The notes beneath the pieces are model-generated. The model had not been told where the DNA came from. It saw only the letters and a list, made by a program, of their open reading frames with translations, and searched no databases. Both the position numbers and the translations under genes were made by a program. A stretch of 64,000 nucleotides of DNA from Pseudomonadota bacterium (lineage in GTDB: Bacteria; Myxococcota_A; Polyangia; Polyangiales; Polyangiaceae), in assembly GCA_023402175.1 (NCBI GenBank), contig JAEXCN010000353.1:1-64000 (forward strand). Direction: 5' to 3'. Below are positions 8,509 through 16,904 of this stretch, one piece after another (within the stretch, counting starts at the first letter, position 1; each line of letters begins with the position of its first letter).

Positions 8509-9915
8509 ATGAAGGGCATGCGAATTCTCGGAGCTGTCTGCGCAAGCATCCTCGCCACCTCTCTCGGCACCCTCGCGGCCTGCGGCGGGTCGCCCGAGTC
8601 GAAGGAGGCGACGACCGCGCAGGCCGTGAGCGCTGCGAGCGTCTCCATCGCCCTGTTCGACGAGAACGGGGTCCGCGTCGGTGACGGCTCGGGCGTGCTG
8701 ATCGCGCCGCGCCTCGTCCTGACGTCGGGTCACCTCATCTCCGGCAAGCACAAGTGGGTCGTGACGTCGGCCGACGGCAAGCAGAAGGCAACCGGCTCGC
8801 GCGGCATGACGTACGACTGGATGAAGTACGACAGCAACAAGGCGCACCCGCGCAAGCACGACGTCGGCGTCATCCACCTCGACGAGAGCATCAAGCTGTC
8901 GGCGTATCCGAAGCTCGTCGGCGAGAAGTCGGCCGACGGCACGAAGGCGACGCGCGTCCGCGGCAACGGCGGGTCCTTCGAGCAGCTCGACATGACGCTG
9001 GCGAAGTACAAGAGCTCGCCGCACGCGTGGCTCGCCGACGGCGTCGGGGGCGAGACGCTCGACACGGGCGGCGCGGTGTACGACTCGCGCGGCATCCTCG
9101 GCATCGTCTCCGGCCGCGGCATGACGACGGGCAAGCTCTATGTCGCCCGTGTCGACGGCCTCGTGAAGTGGCTCGCGCCGAAGGTCGCATGCGCCGGCGG
9201 CGCGACGGGCGTGCGGACGTACGCACCGCCGTCGATCGACAAGTCGAAGGAGATCTGCGACGACGCCGGCGCCGGCACGAGCTCGGGTAACCCGGGCAGC
9301 GACGGCACGAGCGGCGGACCGGGCGGCAGCGGCCCCGGCGACGACAACGGCGGAAGCTGCGACGGCAACGACGACGGCGTCTGCAGCGGCAACTGCGGCG
9401 CGGGCGGGAACGACGGCTCCGGCGGGACGAACGGATCGAACGGGCCGAACGACTCGAACGGTCCGACCAACCCGGGTGGCGACGGCACGCCGGGCTCGTC
9501 GGGCGCTCCCGGCAGCAATCCGGGCAGCAGCAGCGGCAACAACGGCTCGAACCCGGGCGGCGACGGCACGCCGGGCTCGTCGGGCTCTCCGGGCAGCGAC
9601 AACCCCTCGAACCCGGGTGGTGACGGCACACCGGGCTCGTCGGGCGCGAACGGCAACGACGGAAGCAGCGGCGGCAACACGAACAACAACACGAGCAGCT
9701 CCGGCGGCAGCTCGAGCGGCGGCGGCGCCGGCGGATCTCAGGGCGGAGACGATGGCGAAGCCTGCCAGGGCCCGAACGACAACCCCGACGTCTGCCCGCC
9801 CGAGCCCCCTGGCTGCGTCGGCCCGAGCTGCGGCGGTGGTCAGCCGGACGAGTCGATCGACTACGGCAACTGCGCGTGCGGTTCGTCCGGCGGTGGCAGC
9901 ATCTACCTCCGCTGA
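8509..9915 (+). CDS. Trypsin-fold lipoprotein with Thr at the catalytic Ser site, Gly/Ser/Pro-rich tail
   Basis: This 468-aa lipoprotein follows a GGAGG site 9 nt upstream. Its signal peptide ends LAAC (Cys25). Residues about 44-220 follow the trypsin plan: His75 in LTSGHL and Asp118 in HDVGVIHL, but the GDSGGP motif reads DTGGAV with Thr186 for the nucleophile. The Cys after His is also missing. It is therefore probably inactive or a weak Thr variant. Residues about 250-425 are a Gly/Ser/Asn/Asp/Pro-rich spacer with 10-residue repeats. A short Cys-containing end follows. Its place directly after an intact protease suggests a binding or regulatory partner. Confidence 0.75.
   Translation: MKGMRILGAVCASILATSLGTLAACGGSPESKEATTAQAVSAASVSIALFDENGVRVGDGSGVLIAPRLVLTSGHLISGKHKWVVTSADGKQKATGSRGMTYDWMKYDSNKAHPRKHDVGVIHLDESIKLSAYPKLVGEKSADGTKATRVRGNGGSFEQLDMTLAKYKSSPHAWLADGVGGETLDTGGAVYDSRGILGIVSGRGMTTGKLYVARVDGLVKWLAPKVACAGGATGVRTYAPPSIDKSKEICDDAGAGTSSGNPGSDGTSGGPGGSGPGDDNGGSCDGNDDGVCSGNCGAGGNDGSGGTNGSNGPNDSNGPTNPGGDGTPGSSGAPGSNPGSSSGNNGSNPGGDGTPGSSGSPGSDNPSNPGGDGTPGSSGANGNDGSSGGNTNNNTSSSGGSSSGGGAGGSQGGDDGEACQGPNDNPDVCPPEPPGCVGPSCGGGQPDESIDYGNCACGSSGGGSIYLR
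9475..9645. repeat. 30-bp in-frame repeats coding GGDGTPGSSG
   Basis: Near-identical 30-bp units at 9475-9504, 9556-9585 and 9616-9645 encode the decapeptide GGDGTPGSSG. They are separated by Asn/Ser/Pro-rich filler within the low-complexity stalk of the lipoprotein. Confidence 0.85.
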
Positions 9916-10057
9916 CGAAGACGCTCACGAAGCTTGCTCCTGCGCCGTCCGCGAGTGGATCTCGCGGGCGGCGCAGTCGCGTTTGTGGTCGCCACCAACG
10001 CCCGAGTGAGGCACGTGGTCGCTTTCCGTATCGCGCACGGTGATCGATGCTCTCGTC

Positions 10058-10798
10058 ATGAGCGACGCTCCGTTGCCGTACGAGCTCTATTACTGGCCGA
10101 CAATCCAGGGACGCGGCGAGCTCGTCCGGCTCGCGCTCGAGGACGTCGGTGCGCCGTACGTCGATGTCGCGCGCGTCCGAGGTGTGGATGCGATCGAGGC
10201 GGTGCTCGGCGGAGACGCAGGCGGTGGACGCCACTTCGCGGTGCCGGTGCTGAAGGCCGGCGACGTCGTGCTCGGCCAGACGGCGTGCATCCTCGACTTC
10301 CTCGCGACCCGGCACGACGAGCTGCTCCCCGATCGCGACCCGGCGACGAGGCACCGCGCCCTCGAGCTCCAGCTCACGTTCGCCGATCTCGTCGTCGAGG
10401 CGCACGACACGCATCACCCCATCTCGGTGGCGGCCTACTACGCGGAGCAGAAGGACGAGGCGAAGGAGCGAACCGCTGTCTTCCTGAAGGCGCGGATGCC
10501 CAAGTTCCTCTCCTTCTTCGAGAACGTCCTCCGCGACAACAAGCCGAGCAAGAAGGAGTACCTCGTCGGCAACGGCTTCTCGTACGTCGACCTCTCGGCG
10601 TTCCAGGTGCTCTCCGGTCTCGCCTACGCGTTCCCGAATGCGTTCGGCGCCTTCCGGAAGGACATTCCGCTCCTCTTCGCCCTGCGCGATCGCGTGGCGT
10701 CGCGGCCTCGGCTCGCGGCGTATCTCGGCTCGACGCGCCGCGTGCCGTTCTCGGAAGACGGCATCTTCCGGCACTATCCGGAGCTCGACTCGGAATGA
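10058..10798 (+). CDS. Glutathione S-transferase family protein
   Basis: This 246-aa cytoplasmic protein has the thioredoxin-fold GST N-domain at residues 5-80 (YELYYWPTIQGRGELVRLAL, with the catalytic Tyr near the start). The helical GST C-domain ends with a WGP-free but typical LPALxxY-like region (LAAYLGSTRR). It resembles the sigma/alpha-like GST group that conjugates glutathione to electrophiles. An in-frame GTG six codons earlier (10040) is an alternative start; neither has a strong ribosome site. It is a single gene, convergent with the SH3b lipoprotein gene across the inverted-repeat element. Confidence 0.88.
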   Translation: MSDAPLPYELYYWPTIQGRGELVRLALEDVGAPYVDVARVRGVDAIEAVLGGDAGGGRHFAVPVLKAGDVVLGQTACILDFLATRHDELLPDRDPATRHRALELQLTFADLVVEAHDTHHPISVAAYYAEQKDEAKERTAVFLKARMPKFLSFFENVLRDNKPSKKEYLVGNGFSYVDLSAFQVLSGLAYAFPNAFGAFRKDIPLLFALRDRVASRPRLAAYLGSTRRVPFSEDGIFRHYPELDSE

Positions 10799-10819
10799 GC
10801 GGCTCTCCAAGCTGAGCAT

Positions 10820-11134
10820 CCGAGCCCGAGCCCGAGCCCGTGACCGAGCCCGAATTCAACGAGCTCACACACACCTGAATCATTCGTTCGAGGGGCTCGA
10901 TGCCGAGCGGATACACGTCGAGTTGTCCGTGATCGAACGCCGTGTGGGTGCGACAGTCAGATCGACTTTCGCCCGTCGTCGTGAATCACTCGTTCGGCAA
11001 GGCCATGAGCTCGAGACCGAGCCGATACACGCCGAGTTGTTCGTGATCGAACGCCGTGTGCCAAGGTCGGTCCCGACCGGTTGCCCTTTCGACGCCCGCG
11101 TCGGGCGCGGTCACGGGCTCGGGCTCGGGCTCGG
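10820..11134. mobile_element. 315-bp MITE-like element with 34-bp terminal inverted repeats
   Basis: The ends 10820-10853 and 11101-11134 are reverse complements with one mismatch in 34 bases, built on CCGAGC units followed by GTGACC. The interior has no credible gene and holds its own direct repeat. No target-site duplication is visible at the borders, so transposition is not shown. The element fills most of the 407-bp convergent gap (10799-11205) between the GST gene and the SH3b lipoprotein gene. A miniature transposable element, a REP-like structure or a long bidirectional termination hairpin are all possible. Confidence 0.5.
10911..11060. repeat. Direct repeat inside the inverted-repeat element
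   Basis: A 36-bp sequence beginning atacac and ending gaacgccgtgtg occurs at 10911-10946 and again at 11025-11060 with two mismatches, 114 bp apart. Weaker similarity extends upstream to a shared cgttcg about 30-40 bp before each copy. Confidence 0.8.
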
Positions 11135-11140
11135 GGGGGG
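11115..11140 (+). other. Perfect G-quadruplex motif
   Basis: Three GGG runs separated by CTC lead into a run of eight G, matching the G3N3 quadruplex pattern on the plus strand. The left end of the same element carries the complementary C-rich pattern (10824-10851), so the minus strand has a second, looser quadruplex motif. Confidence 0.6.
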
Positions 11141-11205
11141 CCGATCGCACGCTCGGTCTTCCCCGTCGCGGCTCTGGACCCGCTCCGAATGACGAGCGGC
11201 CGTGG

Positions 11206-11958
11206 CTATTGGAACGTGACGGTGACGCCCGTGGCCGTCCCGTAGCTGTTCGAGCACCCGCTCGAGCCGGTATTCACACCGAGCGCATCGAGGACGGCCG
11301 TGCTGCCTTCCCACTTGCCGGCCGTCTCGGACTTCTCGACGACACGCGCGACGACGCACTTCGTTCCCTTGCAGACGCGCGCGCTCTGACCACACATCGC
11401 GCGAGAGAAGCTCGCGCGAGGGACCGCGATCCATGCGCCGTCGTCGACGAACGAGCGCGATGGCTTCTCGTCGCAGAAGAAGACGACGCGGCCCTTCGAG
11501 CGCGAGTACGAGTCGCACTTCACGAGGTAGGCCCAGTTGCCTTGCCAGAGCATCGTGACCCCGGAGAACTTGCGGCCGTTCCACGACCCGCTCGGCGCGT
11601 CGACCTCTCCGTCCGAGACGGCCGCGCCAGTCGACTTCAGGTACCCGCCGTGCGCCCAGCCGATCTCGTCACCATACGAGACCTTGTAGAAGCCGTTCGT
11701 CGCGGAGGCCTCGACGGCGGTGACTTCCGCGCCTTCCGGCATCGTCGTGATCACGTCGGCGCTCGTCGACGGCGTCTCGCGCAGGTTCACGCGAGCGGTC
11801 GTGACGAGCTTCGTGCCGAGCGCGATGCGGCCGCTCAGAGCGTCCGTCGACATCTCGAGGTCCTCCGGCTCATCGGCAGCGCAAGCGCTGAGGCCTACGG
11901 GAGCGAAGGCGAGGGCGACGAGCGTAGCGAACAGGCGGCTCTGCTGCATGCCGCGCAT
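11206..11958 (-). CDS. SH3b-domain lipoprotein with RlpA/barwin-like C-terminus
   Basis: This 250-aa exported protein has a lipobox LSAC near residue 26. Residues about 48-110 are a bacterial SH3 domain (ARVNLRETPSTSADVITTM, then GEEIGWAHG-like residues), which usually binds peptidoglycan or another wall ligand. The second half (about 125-250) has several Cys residues, and CGQSARVCKGTKCVVARVV leading into AVLDALG resembles a double-psi barrel of the RlpA/barwin type. A wall-associated role is likely. An alternative ATG lies 9 bases downstream. Confidence 0.72.
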   Translation of the reverse strand: MRGMQQSRLFATLVALAFAPVGLSACAADEPEDLEMSTDALSGRIALGTKLVTTARVNLRETPSTSADVITTMPEGAEVTAVEASATNGFYKVSYGDEIGWAHGGYLKSTGAAVSDGEVDAPSGSWNGRKFSGVTMLWQGNWAYLVKCDSYSRSKGRVVFFCDEKPSRSFVDDGAWIAVPRASFSRAMCGQSARVCKGTKCVVARVVEKSETAGKWEGSTAVLDALGVNTGSSGCSNSYGTATGVTVTFQ

Positions 11959-12260
11959 TCAGCAACGGCTGTGCCCTTTCCCGTGGGAAGGGATCGCCGA
12001 TTTTTGGCGCGAGTTTCAGGGTGATCGGACCGTTCAGGGGAGCCGGATCACCATCCCCCCTGGAGTGATCCTCGCGTTCATGGTCGTGCACCGGAGAAAG
12101 ATACTCTGCCGTCAAAACGGTTGCGGTTTACATGAATGTTGCGCACCTGGGGACCCATCGTCGCTCGCCGCCGGTACCTTCGCCTCGACTCGCGGCCAGG
12201 CGAGCGCTGCACCGATACGAGCGTTCGTCGAGCCAGATACACGACACCCGCAGTTGGGAG
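11959..12260. other. 302-bp divergent gap with two hairpin-forming repeats
   Basis: No gene is credible here. GGTGATC (12020-12026) and GATCACC (12046-12052) form a 7-bp inverted repeat. A CCCTTTCCC/GGGAAGGG-type imperfect hairpin lies near 11970-11990. The region should hold the promoters of the SH3b lipoprotein gene and the phosphoesterase gene; no clear -35/-10 pair was seen. Confidence 0.35.
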
Positions 12261-13127
12261 ATGCCCGTGTCGAACGATCGTCGTACGTGCCGGATCGCGC
12301 ACCTGTCCGACCTCCATGTCCTTGCCCCGTCGGGCGCACCACGCGGCCCTGCGTCGCTCGCGCTACGGACGAGAATCGCGAGCCTCGGGCGCGCGCTCGA
12401 CCCTGCGTGCCGGATCGACAAGCTCCTCGCTGCGCTCGACGCCGCGAAGGAACGCGGCGCGAGCCACTTCGTCTTCTCAGGAGACCTCACCGAGCTCGGT
12501 ACGGAGGCGCAGTTCGAGGCGCTCGCGGAGGCGCTCCACGCGTCGAAGATCGATCCCGACGCGATCACGCTCGTGCCCGGGAATCACGACAGCTACTCGG
12601 CCCCCGGCTCGTGGCGTCGTGCCCTCGAAGGTCCGCTCGCCGCGTTCCGGCGATCGAGCGCGGACGAGCCCGGCAAGGTCGTCGAGGTTGGAGGCATGAC
12701 GCTCTTGCCCGTCGACGTCGCGTGCCACCAGCCACTCGGTCGCGCTGCCGGCGAGCTCACGAGTGACGTCGCCGACGCGCTCGAGCGGCGCTTGCGCGAC
12801 TGCGCGGCGATGGGACGTTCCGCGGCGATCGTGCTGCACCACTCGCCGATACCGCACGGGTCGCGAGCCTGGCAGTGGGTCGACGGACTTCGCGGGCACC
12901 AGCGCATGCTCGACCTCCTCGTCCGGTTCGAGGACGCCTGCGTGCTGCACGGGCACTTCCACTACGAGGTGGAGCGCTCGATCGGCGGAGGTCGGCCGCG
13001 TGTCTTCGGCACGACCGCCACCGTCGAAGATGCGAACGGCGCTCCGCGCGTACGCATCTACGAGGTGTCGGACGCAGCGCTCGACACGCCGCTCCTCTCG
13101 ATGGCGCCGCTTCGCGCGGCGGCGTGA
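12261..13127 (+). CDS. Calcineurin-like metallophosphoesterase
   Basis: This 288-aa cytoplasmic enzyme has all five metal-binding blocks in order: DxH in SDLH (Asp17, His19), GD in SGDLTE (Asp75), GNHD (108-110), the HH pair at 193-194, and GHFH at 231-234. These bind two metal ions and cleave phosphomonoesters or diesters (3',5'-cAMP phosphodiesterase and Icc-like enzymes are relatives). The start at 12261 was chosen because residues further upstream are low-complexity Arg-rich and match no family. The substrate cannot be told from sequence. Confidence 0.9.
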   Translation: MPVSNDRRTCRIAHLSDLHVLAPSGAPRGPASLALRTRIASLGRALDPACRIDKLLAALDAAKERGASHFVFSGDLTELGTEAQFEALAEALHASKIDPDAITLVPGNHDSYSAPGSWRRALEGPLAAFRRSSADEPGKVVEVGGMTLLPVDVACHQPLGRAAGELTSDVADALERRLRDCAAMGRSAAIVLHHSPIPHGSRAWQWVDGLRGHQRMLDLLVRFEDACVLHGHFHYEVERSIGGGRPRVFGTTATVEDANGAPRVRIYEVSDAALDTPLLSMAPLRAAA

Positions 13128-13275
13128 GGGCGGGCGCCGATGCCAAGCTCGGCGAGCTTCTCGTTCAGCGACGTGACGAGCACGTGTGCGCACGGTTCCA
13201 CGAATGGTTCGCCTCGAGGTCGAGCGAGCCCGCACGTCTGTCGGACGGACAACGTAGCTGCTAGGCTCGCAGCCG

Positions 13276-14670
<1,395 letters not shown>

Positions 14671-14674
14671 GCTG

Positions 14675-15127
14675 TCACGAAGGGATCTGGCCATCTCGCG
14701 CCCGCGTGCCGAACGCCTTGACGTGCGCCGCCGCGATCGCCTTCAGGACTGCGCTGCGAAGCACCTCGAGTCGGAACGGCTTCGACAGCACCAGCGCACG
14801 GACATCCGCCGCGGCGACATGGAGCGTCGGCTCCGGAAACGCCGTCATCAGGATGAGCGGCGTGCACGGGCAGGTCGCTCGGAGCAGCTGGGCGACCGCG
14901 ACCCCGTCGAGCCGGCCAGGCATGTGGACGTCCGAGAGAACGAGGTCGATCCGATGCGCGCGCTCCTCGAGGACATCCTCGGCTTCCTCCGCCGACGATG
15001 CGGCGAGCACGACGTAGCCGTCGCGGCGAAGCGTATCGACGACGAGGTCTCGCAGGTCCTCGTCGTCTTCGACCACGAGAACCGTCGCGACCGGGCGAGC
15101 GAGGCGACTGGGACGGCTTTGAAGCAT
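14675..15127 (-). CDS. Receiver-only response regulator
   Basis: This 150-aa protein has a CheY-like domain (about 14-135) with acidic residues at VVEDDED, phosphoacceptor Asp66 in LVLSDVHMPG, the Thr of LILMTAF, and Lys in LSKPF. There is no output domain. The ATG at 15127 was chosen because the longer frame upstream matches no domain and runs through the control region. It converges with the NtrC-type gene (4-bp gap) and is divergent from a second receiver protein. It may relay phosphate within this locus. Confidence 0.85.
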   Translation of the reverse strand: MLQSRPSRLARPVATVLVVEDDEDLRDLVVDTLRRDGYVVLAASSAEEAEDVLEERAHRIDLVLSDVHMPGRLDGVAVAQLLRATCPCTPLILMTAFPEPTLHVAAADVRALVLSKPFRLEVLRSAVLKAIAAAHVKAFGTRARDGQIPS

Positions 15128-15169
15128 GAGGCGTCGGGTACGCAAGCGAGATGCCGCAGTCGCCGACCG

Positions 15170-15233
15170 TGCAACGCGGGGCGTGGTGCTTGCCGGCATG
15201 TTGCGGGGCTGCAACCGCGTTGCACTTTGCAAC
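15170..15233. promoter_or_regulatory. Cluster of TGCAAC/GTTGCA operator-like hexamers
   Basis: The 198-bp gap between the two divergent receiver genes holds TGCAAC at 15170, GTTGCg at 15200, TGCAAC at 15210, GTTGCA at 15219 and TGCAAC at 15228. The last three alternate in orientation and start 9 bp apart, giving two overlapping perfect palindromes with 3-bp centres. This looks like a cooperative binding array for a dimeric regulator controlling both genes. Confidence 0.55.
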
Positions 15234-15325
15234 CTGGGCCGGCAGTCGGACGTCGCGGATCTCGCGATCGGCGCGCCGGAGAGGCACGGCACGCCGTGTG
15301 CCTGGCGAGCCGCTGCGAGGTCTTG

Positions 15326-15787
15326 ATGCAGAACGAAGAGCAACGTGCCGGCGACGGCGACGGCGAGGACCAGTGGCTCCGCGAGAAAGCTCGGAGAAGC
15401 TCGATCCTGCTTGCAGAGGACCACGAGCCGCTACGCGATCTCCTCGCGACGATCCTTCGCCTCGAAGGTTACGAGGTGACGCCGGTCTCGTCCGCCGACC
15501 AGATGCAGCGCGAGCTCGACCGGAGCAATGACTCGATCGCTTTCGATGTCATCGTGACGGACATGCGCATGCCGGGAGGCTCCGGGCTCGACGTCGTGTC
15601 GACCCTTCGCGCGTCCGGCTCGCGGATCCCGGTCATCCTGATGACGGCGTTCCCGGATGACGCCGTGCGCGAGCGGGCGGCATCCCTCGGCACCATCGTC
15701 GTCGGCAAGCCCTTCGCGCTGGACACCATCTGCCTCGCATTGGAATGGATGCTCGAAGGGCGCAGGCAGGAGTCGACGTGGACGTGA
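15326..15787 (+). CDS. Receiver-only response regulator, upstream of histidine kinase
   Basis: This 153-aa protein carries a CheY-like domain (about 25-150): ILLAEDHEP, phosphoacceptor Asp79 in VIVTDMRMPG, ILMTAF, and Lys in VGKPF. It is similar to the divergent receiver protein. The ATG at 15326 has an AGG site 6 nt upstream. Its stop overlaps or lies just inside the start of the kinase gene, so the two are probably translated together and act as a pair. Confidence 0.88.
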   Translation: MQNEEQRAGDGDGEDQWLREKARRSSILLAEDHEPLRDLLATILRLEGYEVTPVSSADQMQRELDRSNDSIAFDVIVTDMRMPGGSGLDVVSTLRASGSRIPVILMTAFPDDAVRERAASLGTIVVGKPFALDTICLALEWMLEGRRQESTWT

Positions 15788-16872
15788 TCGTCGCTCGCCG
15801 AGGCGGGAGGGACAGCGGCATCGGTTCAGTGGCGAGGAGGCTCCTCACCCTGCACATCGAGCGACGCTTCGCGATGCCGTTCGCGATCGGCATCGCGCTC
15901 GTCGCGGGCGTCGTCGACTTCATCACCACGGCAGAGGCGGTCTTCACGCTCGTCTACGTCCTCCCGATCGCGATCGCCGTCTGGTTCGACGGACGGCGAG
16001 CGGGGTACCTGCTCATCGTCCTCTGCTCGACGATCTCGGTCGGCGTCGACCTCTTCGCCGGCCCGCACCGAGCGCCGCTCGCCTTCGTGATCTGGAACTC
16101 CGTCGCAGAGCTCGGCCTCTACATCTTGTTTGCCCTCCTCATCGAGGGCATGAAGGGCAGGCTCGCGACCGAAGCGGAGCTCCGGAAAGAGGCGCTGACG
16201 CAGCTCCGCCACGCCGACCGCCTCACCACCATCGGCCGGCTCGCGGCGGGCCTCGCGCACGAGCTCGGTACACCACTCAACGTCGTCTCGGGCAAGGCAA
16301 GCCTCGTCTCCTCGGGGCGAGTCGCGGGGGAGGACGCGAAGAAGGCGGCGCGCGTCATCGAACAGCAGGCCGATCGCATGACGACAATCATCCGTCATCT
16401 ACTCGATTTCGCGCGCCGCGGCGGGACGGGACGGGAGGCGACCGACCTCCGTGCACTCTGCGAGCAAACGGCGGAGCTCCTACGGCCACTCGCACGGCGG
16501 TCGAATGTGACGTTGAGCTGCGAGGGGCCGGCGGTGACCGCTTCCGTGAACCGCTCGGAGATGCAGCAGGTGCTCAGCAACCTCGTGACGAACGCGATCC
16601 ACGCGATGCCGGAGGGCGGGGACGTGTCGCTCATCGCCGCCGTCGACGACGGCGCGTACGCGATCATTCGTGTCGAGGACGAGGGCGACGGCATCGCGCC
16701 CGACGTGCTCCCTCGGATCTTCGACCCCTTCTTCACGACGAAAGAGGTCGGCGCCGGCACCGGCCTCGGCCTCTCGGTGGTCCACGGCATCGTGGACGAC
16801 CACGGCGGGACGATCCACGTCGAGACGGCGGTCGGGCGCGGGACGACCTTCATCCTTCGTCTCCCGCGCTGA
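15778..16872 (+). CDS. Membrane sensor histidine kinase
   Basis: This 364-aa protein (GTG at 15778, with AGGAG 5 nt upstream; GTG at 15784 overlapping the receiver stop as GTGA is the alternative) has three to four membrane segments in residues about 30-125. A dimerisation/H-box domain follows with GLAHELGTPLN (His about 161). The ATPase domain has N box LVTNAIHAM, G1 DEGDGI, F box FDPFFTTK and G2 GTGLGLSV. It has no PAS or other recognisable input domain, so sensing may occur in or at the membrane. Likely targets are the overlapping receiver and the nearby NtrC-type activator. Confidence 0.9.
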   Translation: MDVIVARRGGRDSGIGSVARRLLTLHIERRFAMPFAIGIALVAGVVDFITTAEAVFTLVYVLPIAIAVWFDGRRAGYLLIVLCSTISVGVDLFAGPHRAPLAFVIWNSVAELGLYILFALLIEGMKGRLATEAELRKEALTQLRHADRLTTIGRLAAGLAHELGTPLNVVSGKASLVSSGRVAGEDAKKAARVIEQQADRMTTIIRHLLDFARRGGTGREATDLRALCEQTAELLRPLARRSNVTLSCEGPAVTASVNRSEMQQVLSNLVTNAIHAMPEGGDVSLIAAVDDGAYAIIRVEDEGDGIAPDVLPRIFDPFFTTKEVGAGTGLGLSVVHGIVDDHGGTIHVETAVGRGTTFILRLPR

Positions 16873-16904
16873 ACCGGCCGGGGCCCTCAGGTTCGCGCGC
16901 GGCG

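Noticed and set aside
9475..9645. CRISPR array
   Set aside because: The spaced repeats are in frame, encode a low-complexity linker and have no unique spacers of constant length.
8891..10819. Minus-strand 642-codon frame
   Set aside because: It is antisense to the pseudoprotease and GST genes, with Arg/Ser repeats reflecting the GGDGTPGSSG-coding repeats on the other strand.
12132..12260. Longer start of the phosphoesterase gene
   Set aside because: The 43 extra residues are Arg-rich and match no phosphoesterase; the family homology begins just after ATG 12261.
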